DNA from: SZUA-430 sp040381215
GTDB lineage: Bacteria; Pseudomonadota; Alphaproteobacteria; Micropepsales; Micropepsaceae
Direction of reading: 5' to 3'
Assembly (NCBI GenBank): GCA_040381215.1
Contig: JBEIHO010000026.1
Location: 1 to 42,179, forward strand
Length of the DNA: 42,179 nucleotides
The first letter of the stretch is position 1, and every line of letters begins with the position of its first letter. Under the pieces are notes generated by a model. The model did not search any database. It had not been told where the DNA came from and was given only the letters and a program-made list of their open reading frames with translations. Both the position numbers and the translations under genes were made by a program. Of the stretch, positions 26,478 through 35,164 are shown in pieces.

Positions 26478-27612
26478 ATGCGCGCTGAAATGGAAACGCT
26501 GGCAGAGCAGGTGAGGCAGTCGCTGTCCCTGCTGAGGAGGCATCTTTGACCCGGATGTCGCACGCCGCCGCCTCGATGAACTGAACGCAAAAGCCGAAGA
26601 CCCGTCCATCTGGAACGATCCGACGGCCGCGCAGAAAATGATGCGCGAGCGCAACAAGCTTGAATCCTCGCTTCAGGCCTACGAGCTTCTGGCGCGCGAT
26701 TTCAACGATGCCGTGGAGCTCGTCGAACTTGCCGCCGAGGATTCCGATGCCTCGATGACCGCTGAGGCAGAGCAGGGGCTGCGTGACCTGACCGCCCGGG
26801 CAAAGCAGGCCGAAATCCAGTCGCTCTTTTCGGGCGAAGCCGATGGCAACGACTGCTACATCGAAATCCATGCCGGCGCTGGCGGAACCGAAAGCCAGGA
26901 CTGGGCCTCCATGCTTTTCCGCATGTACACGCGATGGGCCGAGCGCAAGGGCTTCAAGTGCGAACTGATGGAAGAAAGCCTCGGTGAAGAAGCCGGCCTG
27001 AAGTCAGCGACGATCCTCGTCAAGGGCGAGAACGCGTTCGGATGGTGCAAGACGGAATCCGGCGTTCATCGCCTGGTGCGCATCTCGCCGTTCGACTCCA
27101 ACGCGCGCCGGCACACCAGCTTCGCGAGCGTCTGGGTCTACCCGGTCATCGACGACTCGATCGAGATCGACATCTCCGACAAGGATGTACGCATCGACAC
27201 CTATCGCGCCAGCGGCGCCGGCGGGCAGCACGTCAACAAGACGGAAAGTGCAATCCGCATCACCCACTTGCCGACCGGGATCGCGGTCTCGTGCCAGAAC
27301 GATCGTTCGCAACACAAGAACCGCGCCACCGCGTGGGCGATGCTGCGCTCGCGCATCTATGAATTCGAGCTGGAAAAGCGCGAGGCGGCAGCGCAGGCGA
27401 TCAACGCGACCAAGACCGACATCGGCTGGGGACACCAGATCCGCAGCTACGTGCTGCAGCCCTATCAGCTCGTAAAGGACCTGCGCACGGGTGCGCAGAG
27501 CTACTCGCCCCAGGACATTCTCGATGGCGACCTCGACGCCTTCATGCAGGCGTCGCTTGCCCAGAAATTAAAAGGCGGCGCAGATGCGCCGCCTGTTGAA
27601 GACCTGGATTGA
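26478..27612 (+). CDS. prfB: Peptide chain release factor 2, programmed +1 frameshift
   Basis: RF2 reads UGA and UAA stops and triggers peptide release. The gene is in two frames: codons 26478-26546 (23 residues) end at an in-frame TGA (26547-26549). Translation continues in the +1 frame from GAC 26548 to 27612, giving 377 residues in all (join 26478..26546, 26548..27612). After the shift the sequence continues the RF2 N-domain (DPDVARRRLDELN, then SIWNDP). The RF2 anticodon tripeptide SPF is at 203-205 and the catalytic GGQ at 248-250 in ASGAGGQHVNKTES. Reading only from ATG 26638 would lose the N-terminal 53 residues. Near the 3' end, the codons for GGADAPP form a terminator for the opposite strand. 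Confidence 0.96.
26535..26550 (+). promoter_or_regulatory. RF2 programmed frameshift site
   Basis: An internal Shine-Dalgarno AGGAGG (26535-26540) is followed by CAT and then the slippery CTT TGA C (26544-26550). The three-base distance from the SD-like block to CTT and the C after TGA match the classic prfB recoding site. When RF2 is scarce, the ribosome pauses at UGA and slips +1 to make more RF2, an autoregulatory loop. Confidence 0.95.
27564..27594 (-). terminator. Intrinsic terminator of the bactofilin operon, inside prfB
   Basis: AGGCGGCGCA (27573-27582) and TGCGCCGCCT (27585-27594) form a perfect 10-bp inverted repeat. Read on the minus strand it is followed by TTTTAATTTC, a U-rich tail, 46 bases past the bactofilin stop. 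On the plus strand no T run follows, so it acts for the minus strand only. It lies wholly within the prfB coding sequence. Confidence 0.72.
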
Positions 27613-27639
27613 CCAGCGCGCTGACACGCGCTGCTCGCC

Positions 27640-28239
27640 TTACTGTCGCGACTTGATGGCGCCCAGCAGGCTTCCCGTGCTGGTCGTGCGCGTCGTGCCT
27701 GGTGTGACGGTGCGCGGGAAATTCGGCGACGAGGCCGCCGGCGGCGCAGCCGCAGGTGCCGGGGCAACAGCGGGAGCCGCAGCGAGATCACGCTTCGGCT
27801 CGAAGCTGGCCCTCGGCTCGGGCTTGCCGGCCATTTCCGACAAGGGATCGGCGCTGTGGCGGCACGAGCCTTCGAAGAAGGCGCCGACTTCAACGGCCAG
27901 CACCTCGTGGAGGATCGTGCCTTCCATGTGGCAGGTGCTCGACAGGTGAACCTTGCGCGCGCGAACGGTGCCGTTCACGCGACCACGGATCGTGCACTCC
28001 TCGGCGACGATCTCACCTTCGAAATTTGCACGCTCTCCGATCGTGACCGACCCGGAGCGAATGTCACCATCGACGCGACCATCGATCTGGATGTCACCCG
28101 TCGATGTCAGGGTTCCAATGACCACGAGATCATCGGAAATGATGGATGGTGCCGAACGTCCAACGCGCTTCTGCTGCTGGGGCAAAGGGAGATTGCCCGA
28201 GTTCGTTGGAGGATTACCCTTGCTACCCCTTGAAAACAT
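27640..28239 (-). CDS. Bactofilin (polymer-forming cytoskeletal protein)
   Basis: This is read as 199 residues. Bactofilins form beta-helical filaments that localise cell-wall enzymes and shape cells. The central domain (about 35-130) shows the repeating beta-helix pattern: DDLVVIGTLTSTGDIQIDGRVDGDI, SVTIGERANFEGEIVAEE, CTIRGRVNGTVRARKVHL and GTILHEVLAVEVGAFFEG. It has a polar N-terminal tail and an Ala/Pro-rich disordered C-terminal tail. ATG 28239 is chosen; ATG 28251 is also in frame. Either start overlaps the M23 peptidase stop (28223), so the two are translationally coupled. The pairing of bactofilin with an M23 peptidase is well known. Confidence 0.92.
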   Translation of the reverse strand: MFSRGSKGNPPTNSGNLPLPQQQKRVGRSAPSIISDDLVVIGTLTSTGDIQIDGRVDGDIRSGSVTIGERANFEGEIVAEECTIRGRVNGTVRARKVHLSSTCHMEGTILHEVLAVEVGAFFEGSCRHSADPLSEMAGKPEPRASFEPKRDLAAAPAVAPAPAAAPPAASSPNFPRTVTPGTTRTTSTGSLLGAIKSRQ

Positions 28240-29626
28240 TTCGCCCCGCATCAAAGAACCGAATTGGACTTCTTACGACGTCATTGAACCAGATCTCGTA
28301 ATGCAGGTGAGGTCCGGTGCTGCGCCCGCTTGATCCCATTGTACCGATCTTCTGCCTCAATTGCACGAAGTCTCCGGGCTTCACAAGGCTTGATTTCAAA
28401 TGTGCATAACGGGTGCGGATCCCGCCGCCGTGCTCGATCTCGACCATCAGGCCGTAGGGGCCGCGCAACCCCGTAAACACGACCCGGCCCGGCAGCGTTG
28501 TCATGATCGGCGTGTTGAACTCGCCAGCCATGTCAGCCCCGGCGTGGAAGGCAATGCGCCCCGTGAAGGGATCGACGCGGTAACCAAAACCGCTGGTCGA
28601 ACGGTAGAGCCCGTGCTCGACCGGCGTCACAAGCGGCAGGCGGGTCATTGCCGTGGTCAGGCTGTCCAGCCGGCCATAGATTTCGGCAATATCCGCGAAT
28701 TCCCGCTCGAAATCATCCGTGATGCCGTCCACGGCAGCCGCCCGGATTTCCGCCCCGAGCCCGGCCGCAAGGAACGGGCCCCCGACGCCGGACTTGCGCT
28801 TCGAGGTGCCGCCGCCAACCTGGGCAATGACCGTGTCAACGGGCATTTCCGCAGTCTTCAGGATCGCCTCATAGCGCTCCATCTGGCGCGTCGCGGATTC
28901 CCGCAGGTCCGTGAGCAGGCCAAGCTGTTCCTTCTGGATCAGGTCAAGCCTGTCCTCGAGCGCGGCGATCTTCTGCACGACGTGGTTTTGCGCCAGTGCG
29001 GTCTTCGCATTCGAGGAATTGCTGCGGGGAACGACCGCCGCAGCGACGGTGCCGATGGCGCTGTCGCTGATGGTCTTCTGCGAGCGAGACTGGCGAACCG
29101 CCGGCTCGATCGACGCGGTCTGCATATGGATGGTGTTGCTGCCATCGCTCGGCGCCCTGGCGCGCGCGAACACGGGGCCTTCATAGCGGCCCATGTCCGC
29201 CACCTGCCGCCGCAGGCCGAGATACTTCTTGTCCATGGCCTGCTTCTGCATGAGCAGGGCGGTCAGCTGGCGGTGCTTGGCCTCGAGGTCACGCGTCGCA
29301 TTCTGGAAGCGCTCTTCCGCAAGCACCAGCAAGCCATTCAGTTCATCGTAGCCCAGCTGCATTTGCGAAATGCGGCTCTCGTAGACGTCCTGCATGCTCG
29401 CATAGCGCTGGTCTTTGACCGAGATGATCTGCTCCTTGAAGATCACGACGACGGAGGCATAGCCGAGCCAGCCCAGCAAGCCGACAAGTCCCAGCGCGAC
29501 CGTGATCTGGAAGGTTGGACTGAATTCGAAAAACGTCACCGAACCGCGGCTTCGCAGGTAGAACTGCCGATGCGGGAAATACCGGTTCAGGAACGTAAAC
29601 AAACCGGCCACGGGTGACGTGGACAT
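28223..29626 (-). CDS. M23-family (LytM) peptidoglycan endopeptidase, membrane-anchored
   Basis: This encodes 467 residues: a cytoplasmic N-terminus, one membrane helix (about 39-62, ITVALGLVGLLGWLGYASVVVI), long coiled-coil segments (about 70-145 and 210-255), and a C-terminal M23 domain. Zinc ligands are H361 and D365 (HAGAD) and H442, with H440 catalytic (HLHYE). It should cleave peptide cross-links in the periplasm. The architecture and coupling to bactofilin match the LmdC-type partners, whose N-terminus binds the bactofilin filament; that role here is inferred. ATG 29626 has GAGG upstream. Confidence 0.92.
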   Translation of the reverse strand: MSTSPVAGLFTFLNRYFPHRQFYLRSRGSVTFFEFSPTFQITVALGLVGLLGWLGYASVVVIFKEQIISVKDQRYASMQDVYESRISQMQLGYDELNGLLVLAEERFQNATRDLEAKHRQLTALLMQKQAMDKKYLGLRRQVADMGRYEGPVFARARAPSDGSNTIHMQTASIEPAVRQSRSQKTISDSAIGTVAAAVVPRSNSSNAKTALAQNHVVQKIAALEDRLDLIQKEQLGLLTDLRESATRQMERYEAILKTAEMPVDTVIAQVGGGTSKRKSGVGGPFLAAGLGAEIRAAAVDGITDDFEREFADIAEIYGRLDSLTTAMTRLPLVTPVEHGLYRSTSGFGYRVDPFTGRIAFHAGADMAGEFNTPIMTTLPGRVVFTGLRGPYGLMVEIEHGGGIRTRYAHLKSSLVKPGDFVQLRQKIGTMGSSGRSTGPHLHYEIWFNDVVRSPIRFFDAGRNVFKG

Positions 29627-29716
29627 GCGCTACCTCATTTCACGAACATGGGGCTGGCGGACCCAGATCGAACGCATCACCTTAAGGCTCAAGGCGAAGG
29701 CTTTTCGTACGCGAGG

Positions 29717-29745
29717 ATTGTTACGGATTTGCAGCAATTCGCCAA
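29717..29745 (-). promoter_or_regulatory. Candidate promoter for the M23-bactofilin operon
   Basis: On the minus strand TTGGCG (29745-29740) and AACAAT (29722-29717) are 17 bases apart, each with 4 of 6 consensus matches. It lies about 90 bases before the M23 ATG, in the 152-base gap after bcp. A small palindrome, GAAATC-CTT-GATTTC (29752-29766), sits just upstream of it and could be a weak terminator or binding site. Confidence 0.27.
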
Positions 29746-29778
29746 GACAGAGAAATCCTTGATTTCCTTACATATTGT

Positions 29779-30261
29779 TTAGGAAGATTTTTCAAGGTTT
29801 TGGACCGCCGCAAGCACATCTTCCGCGTGACCGGGCACTTTCACTTTTCGCCAAATCCGCGAAATTTTCCCCTTCGGATCGATGAGGAAGGTCGACCTGT
29901 CGATGCCCATATACTTGCGTCCATAGAGCGATTTCTCGACCCAACAACCGTATGACTCGACGACTTTACCCTCCGGGTCTGATCCCAGGACGATCTCGAG
30001 GTCGTGCTTGGTCTTGAACTTGTCGTGCGAGGCCACGCTGTCTTTCGACACGCCGATGACGCTCGCCCCCAGGCGCCGGAACTTGGGCAGGAGCGCGGTG
30101 AACGCAATGGCCTCCCGGGTGCAACCCGATGTATCGTCCTTAGGGTAAAAATAAAGGACTATCGGCTTGCCCAGCAGGTCTTTAAGACTGATCCGGTCAT
30201 CCCCGTCGGTCGCGAGACTGAAAGCCGGGGCCTTGTCGCCCACGTTCAGATCCTTGGCCAT
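29779..30261 (-). CDS. bcp: Thioredoxin-dependent thiol peroxidase (Bcp/PrxQ)
   Basis: The 160-residue peroxiredoxin reduces hydrogen and organic peroxides. It starts MAKDLNVGDKAPAFSL at ATG 30261, with GGAGGCAG upstream. The peroxidatic cysteine is C47 in DDTSGCTREA, where the usual TPGCT has Ser for Pro. The resolving cysteine five residues later in the E. coli enzyme is absent (residue 52 is Ile). A second cysteine, C106, occurs in YGCWVEKSLYGRKYMGI, where Val is common. It may therefore work as a 1-Cys enzyme or use C106. It lies upstream of the M23-bactofilin genes on the same strand, after a 152-base gap. Confidence 0.92.
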   Translation of the reverse strand: MAKDLNVGDKAPAFSLATDGDDRISLKDLLGKPIVLYFYPKDDTSGCTREAIAFTALLPKFRRLGASVIGVSKDSVASHDKFKTKHDLEIVLGSDPEGKVVESYGCWVEKSLYGRKYMGIDRSTFLIDPKGKISRIWRKVKVPGHAEDVLAAVQNLEKSS

Positions 30262-30423
30262 GCAGAAACTGCCTCCGGAAAAATTCGGTGTGAGAATGGT
30301 TGGTGGTTCAGGCGCACGGCTCGCAGGTCTGCCTGCACGGCATCGCGCGCACCCGTGGCCTCTCATAGGCCGTAGCCATGCGCCCGATCAAGCCCCCGCC
30401 CGTACCGCCGGAGACCTGCCGCG

Positions 30424-33400
30424 GTGCTGACGGCCAACGTCCGCAAATGGTCTCTTCGCGTCGCTGCGGCTGCGGGCGCGCTGCTGCTTGTGACTGTGGG
30501 CCTCTTCACGTGGCGCGCCATGAACGGTCCCGTGTCACTCGGCTTCCTGTCGCCGCAGATCGAAGCGATGATCAATGCCAGCCTGACCGGCATGCGCATC
30601 CGGTTCGATGACAGCGTGATCGCGTGGTCGGAAGGACGCAAGCTGGCGCACCTGCAGTTTGTCGGCGTGCGCCTCGTCGATGAAAACGAAGGCGTGATCG
30701 CGCGGGTACCCAAGGCCAATGTAACCCTCTCGGGGCCGGCGCTGCTGCAGGGCACGGCAGCACCAACGGCAATCGAGCTTCTCGGCGTGTCGGCCAACAT
30801 CGTGCGCAAGGCCGAGGGCGGGATCCAGCTCGGCCTGCAGGTGGGCGTGCCGCGCAAGCCATCGCCAGCCACCAGCAGCGATCACAACGTGGCCGCCGAC
30901 ATCGTGAAGGCCATGCTCGACCCGGCGCCTTCCGACAAGATCGCAAGCGCCCTCAAGCGCTTCTCCATCAGCGAAGCCCGCCTGTCCTTCTTCGACCAGG
31001 AGACGAAATCGAACTGGGTCGCCGACAATGCCTCGCTCGTCTTCGAGCGCCGCCCGAACGGGGTGACGGTTTCGATCCGCGCGCCCATCAGCCTTGCAGG
31101 CGGCAAGACCTGGCAATTTTCGGGATCGGCCCGATACACCAAGGGCAGCCAGACGGTATCCCTCGAAGCCGACTTCCGCCCCGTGAACCTCGGTCTGCTG
31201 GCCGCCAACGGTGCCGGCCTTCAGTTCCTCAAGGGGCTCGACATTCCCGTTGCCGGCAACCTGTCCTGCAGCATCACGATCGAAGCCATCCCGCAGCGCT
31301 GCAAATTCTGGCTCAACGCCGGCGAGGGCGACCTGAACCTTCCGGCGCTCAAGCACGAGCCCGTGCACCTGCGCGAGGCCACGCTCACCGCCGAGATGGA
31401 CATGCAATCCGGACGCTACACGCTGTCCGAGATGACGTGGAAAGGGAAATCCATTCGCGGTCTCGTGCGCGGCGATGGCGAGCTTCGCTTTGCAGAGGAT
31501 GGCGCTCTTCAATCCCTGAGCGCCGACTGGACCGCTGAGAACATATTCATGGATGCGCCCAATCTCTTCGAGAAGGGGTTCGCGCTCGAGACGGCGAGGT
31601 TCAGGGGCAAGTTCGAAGCGCCGGCACAGACCCTGCACATCGACGAGGTCTTTGCCCGCCAGGGCGCCTTCGAGCTCAGCCTCGCGGGTGCGCTGACCGA
31701 TCACCCGGTGTCGATGGGCGTCAAGTTGTCCGGACGCGTCAAGGGCCTCTCGATCCCGGACCTGAAAATGCTCTGGCCGGCAGGAGCCGTTCCGGGCGCC
31801 CGCGACTGGATCCTGACGAATATCCATGAAGGCGCGATACGCAGCGCCGACATCAATATCGACCTGCTGCCCGGCGCCATGGTCGACGAACGAATTCCCG
31901 ACGAGATGATGAACATCGCGCTCGACCTGTCGGCGCTGCGCGTGACCTACCTGAACGGGTTGCCCGATATCACGGGCGTGAATGGCACGGCAGTCCTCTC
32001 GGGCGACACATTCAAGGGGCAACTGGCGTCCGGAAACGTCGGCTCCATCGTCCTGCGCAAGGGCAGCATTCTCATCAACGAGCTGCACAAGACCGGCGCC
32101 ATCGGCAACATCGAGGGCACGATGGCCGGCCCTACGCGGGACATGCTGATGCTGCTCGATCTTCCGCGCCTTGGCTACCCGACGCGCTATGGCATTCCGG
32201 CCGCCAAGGCCGGAGGCGCGGCAACAGCGGATTTCGTCTTTGCCATCCCGATGCTGCGGGATGTGAAGACCGAGGACATCGGCATCAAGGTCAACGCCGA
32301 GCTGTCCGATATCAAGTTGCCGATCAACCAGCGCTTCGCCCTGACCGGCGGCAAGTTTTCGCTTGCGCTCGACACGCAGGGCATGAAGGCGCTGGGGGCG
32401 GTCAGGATCAATGAGGCGCAGGTCGGCTTTGTCTGGCGCGAGGACTTCACCGGCACGGCAGTCAATGGCACGCAGATCGATGTGACAGCGACCCTGACGC
32501 AGGACCAGCGCGGTGTGTTCGGCCTCGATGCGTCGCCCTATCTCGAGGGTCGCACCGCCATCGTTGCCCAGCTGACCGGCCGTTCGGGCAAGATCAGCAA
32601 CGCCGTGATCGACGCCAACCTGTCAGGATCGAGGCTGGCCATTCCGCAATTGAACTGGGCCAAGCCGGAAGATGCCGCTGCAAGCGTCAAGGCCCGGGTC
32701 AGCATCAAGCCCGGCGACGTGATAGAGATTTCGAGCCTCGAAGCCAGCGGTCGCGACATCAAGGCCCAGGGCAAGTTGTTGTTCGCTGGCGGCACGGTGA
32801 CACAGGCCGACTTCAGCCGTGTTGAATTGGGCAAGCGTAACGACTTCGCGGTCACCTACCGTGAACACCCGACACAAGGCACGAGCGTCACCGTGAAAGG
32901 CAAGGCGCTCGACGCGGCAGGCTTGCTGGAGGGTGATGCAGACCAGTCGTCCGACGCCGAGGCGTCGGTCGCTCCCGCAGCCAAGGCGCCCTCCAAGCCC
33001 CCGTCCAAGCCACTCGCGATCACCGCGGACGTTGCGGCCCTGCATCTTCAGGCAGGCGTCAGCTTCTCGAATGTGCGCTTTGAATACGCAGACAACGGCC
33101 GCAACCTGACCCGTTTCTCCCTCGCGGCGCTTGACCAGAACAACCGCATCTCCGGCGAACTCGCGACCGCGGCCGATGGCGCGCGCAAGCTCAGCCTGCA
33201 CACGCGCGACGCGGGCCGCTTGCTGCGCGGCGCGACCGGCTTCAGGAGCCTCATCGGCGGCGAGTTGCGCGTCGATGCCGATCTTGCGCCGCTGACGCAA
33301 GGGGCCCGTGTCGAGAGTGCCTTCGACGGGCGCGTCGTCGTGGATGACTTCAAGATCGTCGACCAGCCCTTCTTCGCGCGGCTCCTGTCGGCAGGGTCGT

Positions 33401-33867
33401 TCACGGGCATTGCTGATTTGCTGCGCGGCGAGGGTGTCACCTTCTCGCGACTGGAGCAGACAGTGAAGGGCCGTGGCAGCGTGCTCACGCTTTCGGATGG
33501 GCGCGCATCGGGTCCCTCCATCGGCTTGACCCTGCAGGGCACCTTCAACCGCGACAGCGACCGGCTGGACCTGAACGGAACCATCGTGCCGCTCTATGGC
33601 CTGAATTCGATGTTCGAGGGCGTGCCCCTTGTTGGCGACATCCTGGGCTCGAAGGACGGCGAGGGCATCTTTGCCGTGACCTACGGCATAAGAGGCAACG
33701 TAGATGACCTGAAGGTTGCCGTGAACCCGATTTCAGTTCTGGCACCAGGCTTCCTGCGCCGCGTCTTCCAGGGAGCCAAGCCGGAAGTGGCGTCGCCGAT
33801 GCCGCTGCCCATGCCGCGCGAAGCGCCCGCCGTTCCGGCCGTCGCCGTGCGACCGAAAGCCAACTGA
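30424..33867 (+). CDS. Large AsmA/YhdP-like inner-membrane protein (DUF3971)
   Basis: This encodes 1147 residues. One N-terminal membrane helix (about 11-29) is followed by a very long periplasmic region of repeating beta-strand sequence. The C-terminal AsmA-like part (about 900-1100) includes VDDFKIVDQPFFARLLSAGSFTG, GRGSVLTLSDGRASGPSIGLTLQG, and FNRDSDRLDLNGTIVPLYGLN-type blocks. The family members YhdP, TamB and YdbH form hydrophobic grooves that carry phospholipid to the outer membrane. The start is GTG 30424 with GGAG (30410-30413); the frame is closed by TAG at 30373 and has no ATG between. It is divergent from bcp. Confidence 0.85.
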   Translation: MLTANVRKWSLRVAAAAGALLLVTVGLFTWRAMNGPVSLGFLSPQIEAMINASLTGMRIRFDDSVIAWSEGRKLAHLQFVGVRLVDENEGVIARVPKANVTLSGPALLQGTAAPTAIELLGVSANIVRKAEGGIQLGLQVGVPRKPSPATSSDHNVAADIVKAMLDPAPSDKIASALKRFSISEARLSFFDQETKSNWVADNASLVFERRPNGVTVSIRAPISLAGGKTWQFSGSARYTKGSQTVSLEADFRPVNLGLLAANGAGLQFLKGLDIPVAGNLSCSITIEAIPQRCKFWLNAGEGDLNLPALKHEPVHLREATLTAEMDMQSGRYTLSEMTWKGKSIRGLVRGDGELRFAEDGALQSLSADWTAENIFMDAPNLFEKGFALETARFRGKFEAPAQTLHIDEVFARQGAFELSLAGALTDHPVSMGVKLSGRVKGLSIPDLKMLWPAGAVPGARDWILTNIHEGAIRSADINIDLLPGAMVDERIPDEMMNIALDLSALRVTYLNGLPDITGVNGTAVLSGDTFKGQLASGNVGSIVLRKGSILINELHKTGAIGNIEGTMAGPTRDMLMLLDLPRLGYPTRYGIPAAKAGGAATADFVFAIPMLRDVKTEDIGIKVNAELSDIKLPINQRFALTGGKFSLALDTQGMKALGAVRINEAQVGFVWREDFTGTAVNGTQIDVTATLTQDQRGVFGLDASPYLEGRTAIVAQLTGRSGKISNAVIDANLSGSRLAIPQLNWAKPEDAAASVKARVSIKPGDVIEISSLEASGRDIKAQGKLLFAGGTVTQADFSRVELGKRNDFAVTYREHPTQGTSVTVKGKALDAAGLLEGDADQSSDAEASVAPAAKAPSKPPSKPLAITADVAALHLQAGVSFSNVRFEYADNGRNLTRFSLAALDQNNRISGELATAADGARKLSLHTRDAGRLLRGATGFRSLIGGELRVDADLAPLTQGARVESAFDGRVVVDDFKIVDQPFFARLLSAGSFTGIADLLRGEGVTFSRLEQTVKGRGSVLTLSDGRASGPSIGLTLQGTFNRDSDRLDLNGTIVPLYGLNSMFEGVPLVGDILGSKDGEGIFAVTYGIRGNVDDLKVAVNPISVLAPGFLRRVFQGAKPEVASPMPLPMPREAPAVPAVAVRPKAN

Positions 33868-33880
33868 CGCCAGCCGCAGT

Positions 33881-35131
33881 TCACACCGGCTTGATCAGCA
33901 CGTGCTTCTTCTTGCCCAGCGACAGCTTGATGGCACCATCTCTCAGGTGTGCGTTGCCGACGACAAGCTTGTCATCGCTCACGGCTTCGTCGTTCAGCCT
34001 CAGCCCGCCGCCACTGATCTGCCGGCGCGCGTCGCCGTTCGACGTCGTGAGGCCGGCACGTGTGAAGGCGGCGAGGATACCGATCCCCGCAGACAGTTCC
34101 GACGCGGGCACCTCGATGCTGGGCAGGTCCGCCGACACGCCCGCACCCTCGAAGGTCTGGCGTGCCGTCTCGGCAGCCTTCTCGGCTGCCGCGCGGCCAT
34201 GACACAATGCCGTCGCCTCGTTGGCGAGGATCTTCTTCGCCTCGTTGCGCTCGGCGCCCTGCAGCGCTTCAAGCCGCGCAATCTCGTCAAGCGGCAGGTC
34301 GGTGAAGATGCGCATGAACCGACCCACGTCGGCATCTTCGACATTGCGCCAGTACTGCCAGTAATCATAGGCCGACAGCATGTCGTCGGACAGCCAGACG
34401 GCGCCTGCCGCCGTCTTGCCCATTTTCGCGCCGGATGACGTCGTGATCAGGGGCGAGGTGAGGCCGAACAGTTCCGCATTGTCGGTCCGGCGGGCAAGGT
34501 CGATGCCCGAGACGATATTGCCCCACTGGTCCGATCCGCCCATCTGCAGGCGGCAGCCGAACCGTCGATAGAGTTCGACGAAGTCGTAGGCCTGCAGGAT
34601 CATGTAGTTGAATTCGAGGAACGACAGCGGCTGCTCGCGCTCGAGCCGCAGCTTGACGCTGTCCATCGTGATCATGCGGTTGACCGAGAAATGCCGGCCG
34701 ATGTCGCGCAGGAACGGGATATAGGGCAGGCGGTCCAGCCACTCCGCGTTGTCGACCATGATGGCGTCGGTAGGGCCGTCACCGAAGGTGAGGAACCGGC
34801 GGAAGATCTCACCGAACCGCTGCTTGTGCCGTTCGATTGTTTCTTCCGTGAGCAGCTGGCGCGTTTCGTCCTTGCCCGAGGGATCGCCGATCTTTGTGGT
34901 GCCACCGCCGATCACGACGATCGGCTTGTGCCCATTTCGCTGCAGGACGCGCAGGCGCATGATCTGCGTCAGGTTCCCGATATGCATGCTCGGCGCCGTG
35001 CAGTCGAAGCCGATATAGGCCGGGACGCAACCGCGCGCCATGAGCGCATCCAGCCCCTCGGCGTTGGTGCTCTGGTGCATGTGGCCGCGCGCAGAGAACT
35101 CGTTGAAGAAGGCCGACCGGTAGGTGCTCAT
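33881..35131 (-). CDS. tyrS: Tyrosyl-tRNA synthetase
   Basis: The 416-residue class I synthetase has the HIGH-type motif H50-I-G-N in TAPSMHIGNLTQ and the KMSKS-type loop K236-M-G-K-T in GAKMGKTAAGAVWL. The tyrosine-binding region is FLEFNYMILQAYDFVELY and GGSDQWGNIVSGIDLARR. A C-terminal S4 RNA-binding domain covers about 350-416 (GDARRQISGGGLRLNDEAV). It charges tRNA-Tyr. It lies 33 bases after the alpha/beta hydrolase gene on the same strand and converges with the YhdP-like gene across 13 bases. Confidence 0.97.
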   Translation of the reverse strand: MSTYRSAFFNEFSARGHMHQSTNAEGLDALMARGCVPAYIGFDCTAPSMHIGNLTQIMRLRVLQRNGHKPIVVIGGGTTKIGDPSGKDETRQLLTEETIERHKQRFGEIFRRFLTFGDGPTDAIMVDNAEWLDRLPYIPFLRDIGRHFSVNRMITMDSVKLRLEREQPLSFLEFNYMILQAYDFVELYRRFGCRLQMGGSDQWGNIVSGIDLARRTDNAELFGLTSPLITTSSGAKMGKTAAGAVWLSDDMLSAYDYWQYWRNVEDADVGRFMRIFTDLPLDEIARLEALQGAERNEAKKILANEATALCHGRAAAEKAAETARQTFEGAGVSADLPSIEVPASELSAGIGILAAFTRAGLTTSNGDARRQISGGGLRLNDEAVSDDKLVVGNAHLRDGAIKLSLGKKKHVLIKPV

Positions 35132-35164
35132 GGGTGAACCCGTCTGAACTCTTGTGCGTTTGGC

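Noticed and set aside
26638..27612. prfB as a single 324-codon gene starting at ATG 26638
   Set aside because: It lacks the RF2 N-terminal domain, which is encoded upstream across the programmed frameshift.
30535..32088. 517-codon minus-strand frame opposite the YhdP-like gene
   Set aside because: No signal, domain or ribosome site is visible. The plus-strand protein is continuous and family-like.
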